A stretch of 64,000 nt of DNA. Origin: an uncultured Prevotella sp. (lineage in GTDB: Bacteria > Bacteroidota > Bacteroidia > Bacteroidales > Bacteroidaceae). The DNA is taken from positions 62,001 to 126,000 of the forward strand of contig CALUGW010000002.1 of assembly GCA_944320305.1 (NCBI GenBank). The letters run 5' to 3'. Every line of letters starts with the position of its first letter. Within the stretch, counting starts at the first letter, position 1. A program made the translations under genes and the position numbers. The notes under the pieces were generated by a model. It had not been told where the DNA came from. It did not search any database and worked only from the letters and a program-made list of their open reading frames with translations. Below are positions 50,730 through 59,300 of this stretch, one piece after another.

Positions 50730-52991
50730 TCAATACACGCGCAGGGTGCAGCTCTTCAGCCGTCGGCTGTCGGGTCCGGTCATTATCAGGAACTCGCCGG
50801 GGTCGAGCGCGTGCCGCAGCTCGTTGTCGTAGTACATGAGCATATCGGGGGTTATGGCGAAGTCTACCCTGACGGTCTCGCCGGCCTTGACGCGCACGCG
50901 GCGGAAGCCCTTAAGCTCCTTGACGGGACGGCTGACACGCGCCACGGGGTCGCGGATGTAGAGCTGCACAATCTCGTCGGCGTCGCGGCTGCCAGTGTTG
51001 GTCACGCTGACGCTGGCCGTGACCGTGCCTCCGGCGGCCATGCTGTCGGCGCTGAGCGTGGGCCGACCGTAGCTGAACGTGGTGTAGCTAAGGCCGAAGC
51101 CGAAGGGATAGAGCGGGTCGTTGCGCACGTCGAGATAGTTGCTCTGATACTTGCGGTATGACTTTGCGCCCTCGGGCACTGGGCGGCCCGTGTTCAGGTG
51201 GTTGTAGTAGATGGGTATCTGGCCCACGGCCTGGGGCATGGTCATGGTGAGCTTGCCCGAGGGCACGCGGTCGCCGAAGATCACGTCGCAGATGGCGTCG
51301 GCCGCCTCGGAGCCTCCGAACCACACGTTCATAATGGCGGGCACGCGCTCCTGCTCCCAGGTGAGCACTGTGGGGCGGCCCGAAAAGTTGAGCAGCACGA
51401 GGGGCTTGCCCAGACTGAGCAGCCCGGCGAGCAGCTCGCGCTGCACATCGGGCATGGAGAGGTCGGCGCGGCTGGAGCTTTCGCCCGACATATCGGAGCA
51501 CTCGCCCATGGCGCACACTATCACGTCGGCGCCGGCGGCCACGCGCAGGGCCTCGGCCTTCATGGTGGAGTCGTCGCCGCGCGGTATGGTCTTGCCGAAC
51601 TCGGCGGCCCGCTGCAGGGCGGCGTCGCGGGTGAGGTTGCTGCCCTGGGCGTAGAGCAGCTCGGCCCTCCCGGCCACGGCCCGCTCCATGGCCTGGCGCA
51701 GGGTGGAGTAACGCTCTGGCGTGGCGGCCACGCACCACGTGCCGCAGAGGTTGGCGGCGTTGTCGGCCAGCGGGCCGATGAGAGCTATCTTGCCCTGCTT
51801 CTTCAGCGGCAGCAGGCCTCCGTCGTTCTTGAGCAGCACAAAGGTCTCGGCGGCCAGCTCGCGCGCGGCGGCTCGGTTCTCGGCGGTGTAGACGTCCGCC
51901 GCCCTGCGGTCGGGGTCGCAGTATTTATATGGGTCGGCAAAGAGTCCGAGCCTGTACTTCGCCTCAAGCACGCGGCGGCAGGCAGAGTCGATCTCGGCCT
52001 CGGTGACGCGGCCCTCGGCGAGCGACTTTTCGAGCGTGGTGAAATAGCCTTTTGAGACCATCTCCATGTCTGTTCCGGCGTGGAGCGACATGGCCGCCAC
52101 GTCTTGCAAGGAGCCGAGGCCGTGGCGCGTCATCTCCATGAGCGACTCGTAGTCGGTGACGACAAAGCCGTCGAAGCCCCACTGGCGGCGCAGCACGTCG
52201 GTGAGCAGCCAGCGGTTGCCGGTGGCGGGCACGCCCTCCACGAGGTTGAACGAGGTCATGAAGCTGCCCGCGCCGGCCTCCACGGCGGCGCGGTAGGGCG
52301 GAAAGTAGCGGTTGAACATCCGCAGGCGGCTCATGTCGACGGTGTTGTAGTCGCGCCCGGCCTCTGAGGCGCCATACAGGGCGAAGTGCTTCACGCAGGC
52401 CATGATGTTGTCCGGGCGGCTCAGGTCGCCCTGATAGCCCCGCACCATAGCCCGCGCTATGCAGGAACCGAGGAAGGGGTCTTCGCCGCTGCCCTCGGCC
52501 ACGCGGCCCCAGCGCGGATCGACGCTTATGTCGACCATGGGGCTGTAGGTCCAGCAGATGCCGTCGGCGCTGGCCTCGCGGGCGGCTATGGCTGCGGAGC
52601 GGCGGATGGCCAGCGTGTCCCAGCTGCACGACATGGCGAGCGGAATGGGGAAGATGGTCTCGTAGCCGTGGACCACGTCCATGCCGACGATGAGCGGTAT
52701 GCCGAGGCGGCTCTGCCTGACGGCGATGTCCTGCAGGCGGCGTATGCCGGCCACGCCCTTAAGGTTGAACACTCCGCCGAGACGCCCCTCGGCAATGCGT
52801 CCCTCGACGGGCGACTTGCCTCCGGCGCCCGTAACGATGTCGCCCGCGCCGAGAAGCGTGAGCTGTCCGATTTTCTCCTGCAGCGTCATGCGCTGCATCA
52901 GGCCGCCGATGAACTTGTCCATGGCGGCGTCGCGCCCGAAGACGGCCGCCACGATGGCGGCCAGGGCGAGCGTTGCTATTGTTCGTCTCAT
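50730..52991 (-). CDS. Glycoside hydrolase family 3 beta-glucosidase-type enzyme, exported
   Basis: This 753-residue protein has a signal peptide. The GH3 barrel contains GLVGMDVVHGYETIFPIPLA (read as IVGMDVVHGYETIFPIP), SVDPRWGRVAEGSGEDPF and CVKHFALYGASEAGRDYN. The nucleophile Asp lies in GFVVTDYESLMEM. The second alpha/beta domain and a fibronectin-type III-like tail (PVKELKGFRRVRVKAGETV) follow. The enzyme removes terminal glucose or xylose from beta-linked glycans in the periplasm. It stands between ispH and the repeat element on the ispH strand. Confidence 0.93.
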   Translation of the reverse strand: MRRTIATLALAAIVAAVFGRDAAMDKFIGGLMQRMTLQEKIGQLTLLGAGDIVTGAGGKSPVEGRIAEGRLGGVFNLKGVAGIRRLQDIAVRQSRLGIPLIVGMDVVHGYETIFPIPLAMSCSWDTLAIRRSAAIAAREASADGICWTYSPMVDISVDPRWGRVAEGSGEDPFLGSCIARAMVRGYQGDLSRPDNIMACVKHFALYGASEAGRDYNTVDMSRLRMFNRYFPPYRAAVEAGAGSFMTSFNLVEGVPATGNRWLLTDVLRRQWGFDGFVVTDYESLMEMTRHGLGSLQDVAAMSLHAGTDMEMVSKGYFTTLEKSLAEGRVTEAEIDSACRRVLEAKYRLGLFADPYKYCDPDRRAADVYTAENRAAARELAAETFVLLKNDGGLLPLKKQGKIALIGPLADNAANLCGTWCVAATPERYSTLRQAMERAVAGRAELLYAQGSNLTRDAALQRAAEFGKTIPRGDDSTMKAEALRVAAGADVIVCAMGECSDMSGESSSRADLSMPDVQRELLAGLLSLGKPLVLLNFSGRPTVLTWEQERVPAIMNVWFGGSEAADAICDVIFGDRVPSGKLTMTMPQAVGQIPIYYNHLNTGRPVPEGAKSYRKYQSNYLDVRNDPLYPFGFGLSYTTFSYGRPTLSADSMAAGGTVTASVSVTNTGSRDADEIVQLYIRDPVARVSRPVKELKGFRRVRVKAGETVRVDFAITPDMLMYYDNELRHALDPGEFLIMTGPDSRRLKSCTLRVY

Positions 52992-53039
52992 AATGCTATG
53001 ATGGTTTCAGGTTGTCGGTTTGGCTTGTAATGTCTGAAA

Positions 53040-53086
53040 GAAAAAAGCCCAGCCCGGCACCGCTTGGCGATGCAGGGCAGGGCTTT
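53040..53086 (-). terminator. Terminator of ispH
   Basis: On the minus strand AAAGCCCTGCCC, a loop, then GGGCTGGGCTTTTTT forms a stem with one mismatch and a T-run. It lies just after the ispH stop and before the GH3 start, so the two genes are separate transcription units. Confidence 0.75.
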
Positions 53087-53096
53087 GAGCGGCACG

Positions 53097-53957
53097 TCAG
53101 AGCAGGGCCGACAGGGCGTCGCGGCAGCGCTCCATGAGCCACTTGGGCGTGCTCGTGGCGCCGCAGATGCCCACCGTGGACACGCCCCGCAGCCAGGCGG
53201 GGTCTATCTCGCCCGGCCCCTCCACCAGATGGCTGTTGGGGTTGACGCGCAGACACTCGCCGTAGAGCACCTTGCCGTTGCTGCTCTTGTGGCCGCAGAC
53301 AAAGAGTATGAGGTCGTGGCGGGCGGCAAAGGCGCTGACATTGGGCATGCGGTTGGCCACCTGGCGGCAGATGGTGTCGAAACTGCGGAACACCGCGCCC
53401 GGCGCGATGTGGCTCTGGATGTAGTCGATGATGCGGTGGAACTCGTCGAGCGACTTCGTGGTCTGGGAGTAAAGATATGTGTCGCGGGTGAAGTCGAGCC
53501 GCTTAACGTCGTCGAACGTCTCGATGACAATGGCCCGGCTCTGCGTCTGGCCCACCAGCCCGAGCACCTCGGCATGGCCGTTCTTGCCGAAGATGACGAT
53601 CTGCGCCTCGGGGTTGGCGTCATACTGCTTCTTGATGCGCCGCTGAAGCTGCAGCACCACGGGGCACGTGGCGTCAATGATCTCGATGTTGTTGCGGCGG
53701 GCCAGCTCGTAGGTGGCGGGCGGCTCGCCGTGGGCGCGCAGCAGAACCTTGGCGTTGCGGAGGCGGCCCAGCTCGTCGTGGTTGATGGTTATCAGCCCCA
53801 TGCGCCTGAGCCGCTCGCACTCCATGCCGTTGTGAACAATGTCGCCGAGGCAATAAAGGGTGTTGCCCCCGGACAGCTCCTCCTCGGCTTTCTTTATGGC
53901 AGTGGTCACGCCGAAGCAGAAACCGCTGCCGCTGTCAATCTCTATCTGCACTGACAA
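53097..53957 (-). CDS. ispH: 4-hydroxy-3-methylbut-2-enyl diphosphate reductase
   Basis: This 286-residue iron-sulfur enzyme makes IPP and DMAPP, the last step of the non-mevalonate route. The three cluster cysteines are Cys14 (GSGFCFGVTTA), Cys98 (IDATCPVV) and Cys197 (FDTICRQV). VLLRAHGEPP, FGKNGHAEVLGLVGQT and YSQTTKSLDEF are family motifs. Its product feeds the polyprenyl synthase encoded at 46.7 kb. It ends in a clear terminator. Confidence 0.96.
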   Translation of the reverse strand: MSVQIEIDSGSGFCFGVTTAIKKAEEELSGGNTLYCLGDIVHNGMECERLRRMGLITINHDELGRLRNAKVLLRAHGEPPATYELARRNNIEIIDATCPVVLQLQRRIKKQYDANPEAQIVIFGKNGHAEVLGLVGQTQSRAIVIETFDDVKRLDFTRDTYLYSQTTKSLDEFHRIIDYIQSHIAPGAVFRSFDTICRQVANRMPNVSAFAARHDLILFVCGHKSSNGKVLYGECLRVNPNSHLVEGPGEIDPAWLRGVSTVGICGATSTPKWLMERCRDALSALL

Positions 53958-54086
53958 GTTAAGGGTTAATGGTTAAGAATTTAAGAAAATATGCCTCAGA
54001 GACCTGCGGCCCGCCTTTTGGCCCAACGCCCGCCGCCGTCTGTGCGCAGCCGGGGCTTCTTGCATTATGGACACAGGCAGGCTGCG

Positions 54087-55190
54087 CTATTCGCCCCTCA
54101 GCATTCTGAAATAGGCGTCGAGCAGCTCGCCGGCGGCGGCAAAGCTGGTCTTGCCTCCTGCGAGCACTAACCTCTCCTCGTCGGCAAGGCGGCGGCGTAT
54201 AGTCTCGTTGTTGTAGAAACTGCCGCGCAGATGCTCGTTGATGGACTCATACATCCAGTACTTGCTCTGCTCGTTGCGCCGGTGGTCGAAGTAGCCGTTG
54301 GCCTTTACGAAGTCGAAATACTGGTATATCATGTCCCAGATTTCCTTGATGCCGGTGCCGTAGAAGCCGCTGTAGCACATCACCTTGGGCGTCCATCCGC
54401 TCTCAGGCATGGGGAAGAAGTGCAGCGCGTTGCGGAAATTGCGGGCCGCCAGATGGCACTTGTCCACATTCTCGCCGTCGCATTTGTTGATGACGATGCC
54501 GTCGCTGATCTCCATTATGCCGCGCTTGATGCCCTGAAGCTCGTCGCCGGTGCCCGCAAGCTGTATGAGCAGGAAGAAGTCCACCATGGAGTGGCAGGCC
54601 GTCTCGCTCTGCCCCACGCCCACGGTCTCTACGAAAATCTTGTCGAAGCCGGCGGCCTCGCAGAGGATTATGGTCTCGCGGGTCTTGCGCGCCACGCCGC
54701 CGAGCGAGCCCGCCGTGGGGCTGGGGCGTATGAAGGAGTCGGGGTGCTGGGCCAGCTTCTCCATGCGGGTCTTGTCGCCCAGGATGCTGCCCTTGGTGCG
54801 CTCGGAGCTGGGGTCGATGGCCAGCACGGCCAGCTTGCCGCCGCGCTCGTTGAGCACATGGATGCCGAACTGGTCTATCGAAGTGGACTTGCCCGCGCCG
54901 GGCACGCCGCTGATGCCTATGCGCACGGAGTTTCCGCTGTAGGGCAGGCACTTGTCGATCACCTCCTGGGCCTTGGCCTGGTGGTCGGGGTTGACGCTCT
55001 CCACCAGCGTCACGGCCTGGCTGAGCACCGTGACGTCGCCCTTCCGTATGCCGTCAACCATCTCGGCGGCCGACAGCTCGCGGTGACGGCGGCGGAAGCG
55101 CTTGAGGTAAGGGTTGACGATGGAGGGCTGACTGACGCCGCTGTTGACGGCAATGCCCTTGTATTCTGAGCTGTTTTCAGGATGTTCCAT
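54087..55190 (-). CDS. meaB: Methylmalonyl-CoA mutase-associated G-protein chaperone
   Basis: This 367-residue P-loop GTPase has Walker A GVPGAGKST (95-103), LAIDPSSERTKGSILGDKTR, the switch ETVGVGQSETACHSMVDFF and NKCDG for base specificity. MeaB protects and reloads methylmalonyl-CoA mutase with adenosylcobalamin. That mutase serves the succinate-propionate route of Bacteroidales. No mutase gene is in the window. The gene is 3 bases after the DUF1573 gene, an unrelated but tightly linked neighbour. Confidence 0.94.
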   Translation of the reverse strand: MEHPENSSEYKGIAVNSGVSQPSIVNPYLKRFRRRHRELSAAEMVDGIRKGDVTVLSQAVTLVESVNPDHQAKAQEVIDKCLPYSGNSVRIGISGVPGAGKSTSIDQFGIHVLNERGGKLAVLAIDPSSERTKGSILGDKTRMEKLAQHPDSFIRPSPTAGSLGGVARKTRETIILCEAAGFDKIFVETVGVGQSETACHSMVDFFLLIQLAGTGDELQGIKRGIMEISDGIVINKCDGENVDKCHLAARNFRNALHFFPMPESGWTPKVMCYSGFYGTGIKEIWDMIYQYFDFVKANGYFDHRRNEQSKYWMYESINEHLRGSFYNNETIRRRLADEERLVLAGGKTSFAAAGELLDAYFRMLRGE

Positions 55191-55193
55191 AGG

Positions 55194-56255
55194 TCATTTT
55201 GTTTTTATTCTTACCACGACTTTCGGATGGTCGGGGTCGTTGGTTATCATAAGTACGCGCGGACGGGTGTGGGTCTTTGACAGCTCCTCGCTGTAAGCGG
55301 TGACCTTGAGCGTGGTGCTTTCGCCCGTATCAAGCTCGCGCTTGCCCAGAGTGACCTTCAGCCCGCCGGTGAACATCTGCAGCGAACGGATCCGGAGCTT
55401 TGACCGCCCGGTGTTGGTTATCTTTATCTCGCCCTTCTTTTTCTTCTTGCCTTCAAAGTCGAAGAGCAGCGAGTCGGCAGAGATGACCATCTTGGGGGCG
55501 TACTTCCTGACCTCGTCCGTCATGCCCTCAAAGCCCGGAAGGAGCACCGACGAGACCTGTATCTCATTGTCCTGGCTGACCTTGTCGCCCGGCTTGTTGC
55601 CCAGATAGACCGAGGTCTGCGTCAGGCCGTAGTCGTGCAGGCGGTCTGAATTGAGCGTGATGCTGATGCGCCCCTCGTGACCCGGGCGCAGCTTTTCGGG
55701 CGTGACGGCCGCCGAAAGATATGGCGGCAGGTGCATGATGTTGGGTCGCAGCGTCTCGGTTCCGGTGTTGCGGATGTGTATCTGAAGCTCGGGCTTGTCG
55801 CCTTTGTTCACATCGTCGAACTCAAGCTCGTTTCTGTTGGCCCGCAAATCGCCGAACACGAACGGGTAAGCGCCCGTATAATCGGCCACCTCGGCAAGCA
55901 CGACGCCGCGCATTGTGAGGTAAAGAGGCTCGTCGGACCCGCTGCTGTAAACGGCAGCCTGCTTGTAGAAGCGGCCGAGCTGGCGCGCGTCGTAGGTCAG
56001 GCGCAGCTTGAAAGTCTCGCCGCCGGCCACCTCGCCACGCGGATACTCCACTCCGACGCAGCCGCAACTGGTGCGCACATCGGTGATTTTGAGCCTGCGC
56101 CCGCCCTTGTTGCGCAGCTCGAACACAGCCGTCACAGGGGCGTCATAAGCCACGCTGCCGCAGTCAACTGTCTCTTTTTCCACTGTAAGCCGCTGGGCGG
56201 AGGCCTGCATCACGGCCATTGCCGCCAGCGACAGTATCATTGTCCGTTTGTTCAT
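55194..56255 (-). CDS. DUF1573-domain exported protein
   Basis: This 353-residue protein has a signal peptide (MNKRTMILSLAAMAVMQASA). The DUF1573 immunoglobulin-like repeat contains VFELRNKGGRRLKITDVRTS followed by CGCVGVEYPRGEV. Two further ASPM/MSP-like repeats follow (PELQIHIRNTGTETLRPNIM, KGEIKITNTGRSKLRIRSLQ). The start is ATG 56255, since the longer frame is not signal-like. It lies between the alpha-2-macroglobulin and meaB genes in one operon. Such proteins are periplasmic or surface-exposed; no reaction is known. Confidence 0.88.
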   Translation of the reverse strand: MNKRTMILSLAAMAVMQASAQRLTVEKETVDCGSVAYDAPVTAVFELRNKGGRRLKITDVRTSCGCVGVEYPRGEVAGGETFKLRLTYDARQLGRFYKQAAVYSSGSDEPLYLTMRGVVLAEVADYTGAYPFVFGDLRANRNELEFDDVNKGDKPELQIHIRNTGTETLRPNIMHLPPYLSAAVTPEKLRPGHEGRISITLNSDRLHDYGLTQTSVYLGNKPGDKVSQDNEIQVSSVLLPGFEGMTDEVRKYAPKMVISADSLLFDFEGKKKKKGEIKITNTGRSKLRIRSLQMFTGGLKVTLGKRELDTGESTTLKVTAYSEELSKTHTRPRVLMITNDPDHPKVVVRIKTK

Positions 56256-56306
56256 GTCTTGTGCTTTTATTCTTTTCCGGCCGCCGTATTGCTCCGGCGG
56301 CATGGT

Positions 56307-59300
56307 CTATTCTTTCACCTTGATTGTTGCCGAGGGAGCCGTGGCGCGGTATTCTGGAGCGTATGCGCAGCCGGCGGTGCAGGTTCCGGTCTCGTACTGC
56401 CCCGCCCTGTCGATATAATAGACTGTCTCAAGAACGTGCGTTCCCTTGGTGAGGCGGTCGAAGAAGTAGTCCGTCCGGTTGTCCTTCGGCGAGCAATAAA
56501 CGCCGCAGCGGTAGCCGCTGAGCTGCTCCAAAGGCTCCATGCAGGCCGCGCGTCGGTCGGCCACCTGCACGAAGTCGAGGTCACGGTCGGCGCGGATGGT
56601 GATGCGCACCGTCACACGGCTGCCGACGCGAAGCTCGGCGGAGTCAGAAACGATTTCCCTCTTGACACTGATTCCGGCCGAGGACACCTTGACTGAGCTT
56701 GCGGGAAGCGTGGACTGAGCGTAGAGCGCGCCCCACGACGTGCCCTGCGAGACCTTTGTGGCCGTGAACACACGCCCCTGCGGACTGCTCACCGCAGTCT
56801 TGACATAGCCCACGCCGGCCGTGGCCTGCGGCACGCCGAGCGTCTTTCCGTCGATGGCGAGCACGGCCTGGGCTTTTGACGCAAGCAGGCCTGAGGCACC
56901 ATTGAGGAAAGCGTAGATGGCGTTCACGCTGTTGACGGGTGTGTCCCAGGCCTGAGCGCGCTTCTCATGGAGCAGCCAGCGGCGCATCTCGCCTATTGTC
57001 ACACTGTCTGCGGGATTTATCATGGCTATGGCCTCAATGGCCGCCACCTCTGTCGGGATGCGGTAGTCGCGCCACGAATACGCCGCCCTCGGCGTATCGT
57101 AATAGCGGCCTGCATCCTCGGCAAAGACCGTGTATTCCTTCAAACTCCTGACGTATTCCTTGCTTTTTGCGCTTTCGCCGCGCTTTGCCAGCACCACGGC
57201 CGTGAGCGCTTTGTCGTAGATGGTCTGGCCCTTTATGTCTTTTTTGAGCAGAGCGACAAGATAATCGGCGGCAGAGACAGCCTCGGCAGACTGCCTGCGT
57301 CCGTCGAGCGCCGAAATGTAAAGGTAGCGCAGAGCCGTCTCTCCGGGGAATGACTGCGGACGCCCGTCGCGCTCTGCCTTCTTCATCTCCGCCACTTGGC
57401 CTGCCATTTTCTTCTCCATGAAGCCGAAAGCCTTGTCGAGCAAGTCGCGGGCAAGCTCCTGCCGCCCTGCGATATGGTTGAGACGGACAAGCATCTCGGC
57501 CACTTCTACCGTCACGTGAATGTTGCCCGGCATATCGGGACACCAACTCCACGAGCCGTCGGCATTCTGGAGGTCGCGCAACTTGTCAACGGCAGCGGCC
57601 ATGCGTGCCTGCATGAGCGACTCGTCGAAGAAGTCGGCAAGGTGGCGCTTCTGCTCGCTCTCGCTGTCGGCATCGGCCATCCACGGCGTCTCATTGAGCA
57701 TGATGTCCTTCAGCTCGGCGTTTTTCGTCAGACTGCCTGCAAGCGTTCCGGCATCATCACGCTCCATGCTCCAGCTGTCGAAAACGGTCTTGGCGCGCGG
57801 GGAGCGTTTCACAAGGCTCCGACCGAGCGCGTTGGCATAGAACGCCGAGGCCTGGTCGATGGCATTGTCGCCACGCGGCGAGCCTACGTATGGCAGCGCC
57901 TGCACGACGAGCCACTCCGGGCTGTTTGTGTATTCGACGGTGAGCTTGCGGTCAGAGCTGCCTTTGCCGAACAGCGTGTCAATGCGCACGGACTTCACTC
58001 CAGGCCCGTTCTGGACGAACGGAACAGTGACGGTGACGCGCTCGCGGTCGGGCAGCACCGGCAGATAGTGCTGCTCGCCGTCGCTGAAGCCGTCGCCGGA
58101 AGCCGTGACGCGGCATATAAGCAACTGACGCTTGCCGTCCGCGCCGAAGTCAAAGGCAACGGTGGCAGTGGCTTCGGCCCCGGCAGTGAATCGGTCTGTA
58201 CGCTCAAGCACAACCCTTTCTGTCTCAGGGTCGATGAGTTCCAGGCGTGCCGTGCCGCTGAGTGGCGCCGCCGTGGTGTTGAACACGCGGGCATTGACGC
58301 GCACCTTGTCGCCTGTGCGGACGAAGCGGGGCACGTTTGGCAGAATCATCACGTTCTTCTTGGCCACCGCCTCGCCGACAATCGACCCTACGGACATATC
58401 TTTCGTGTGGGCGATGCCCATGAAACGCCACGTTGTCAAGCTCTCGGGAAGGGTGAACTTCAGCGCCACCCCACCCTCGCTGCCGGTCTCGAGAGCCGGC
58501 ATGAAGAACGCCGTCTCGTTGAGATTCTCACGCAGTTGTCCGGCAGCGGCAGCCGCTTCGGCATCGCCACCGCCCATCCCGGCGTCAGCTTGCGGCGCGG
58601 CTGCATCCATCGCGGCAGACTCTTCGGCCACGGCCACAGTGCTCTTAGCCATCATCACCCCGTCGGCAGCAACGTTGGACGCGCCCGTTTTCATTGCCCG
58701 CATCATCGGGCGGGCACCCTGTGCAACACCCGACAAAGCGTTGTACACAAGACTATAATGACGCGGAAACAGCGAACTGTCGAAACGGTTAAGCTCCAGC
58801 TCGCGGTAGGCAAACGGCTTCCACGCCTGCCCGGCAGTCTGAGTGAAGCCATACCAGTGCGGGGCTGTCCATCCGGCGTATGGCACCGGCAGCCATGTCT
58901 GCACCGAAAAGTTCCACGAATGGGGCGCGATCTGGTCGAGCGACATATCGTATAATGTGGCCATGAGCTGCGCCTTGGCTGGCGTTCCGTCGGGATTCGT
59001 TATGCTGAGCCGCCACTCTTCCTCCTGGCCCGGGATGAGGCGGTCGCGGAATGTTGTCCATTTCACCCTCAGACTCTTGTCGGGCTGCGGGCGGCGTATG
59101 GTCGCGCTGTGGGTGTAGCACTGCCCGTCTTTCACCCAGGCACAGGTGAGCAGCAGACCGTTGCCGTAGTCTTCCTTATACCGGAACTTGCGGTTTATGA
59201 GTCTGTCCGTAACGTCTGCCGCGCCGCTTTCAAGCACTTTGTTGCCCGAGGATATGCAATACACAATGTGTACGGCACTGTCTGACGATCCCACCTGCAC

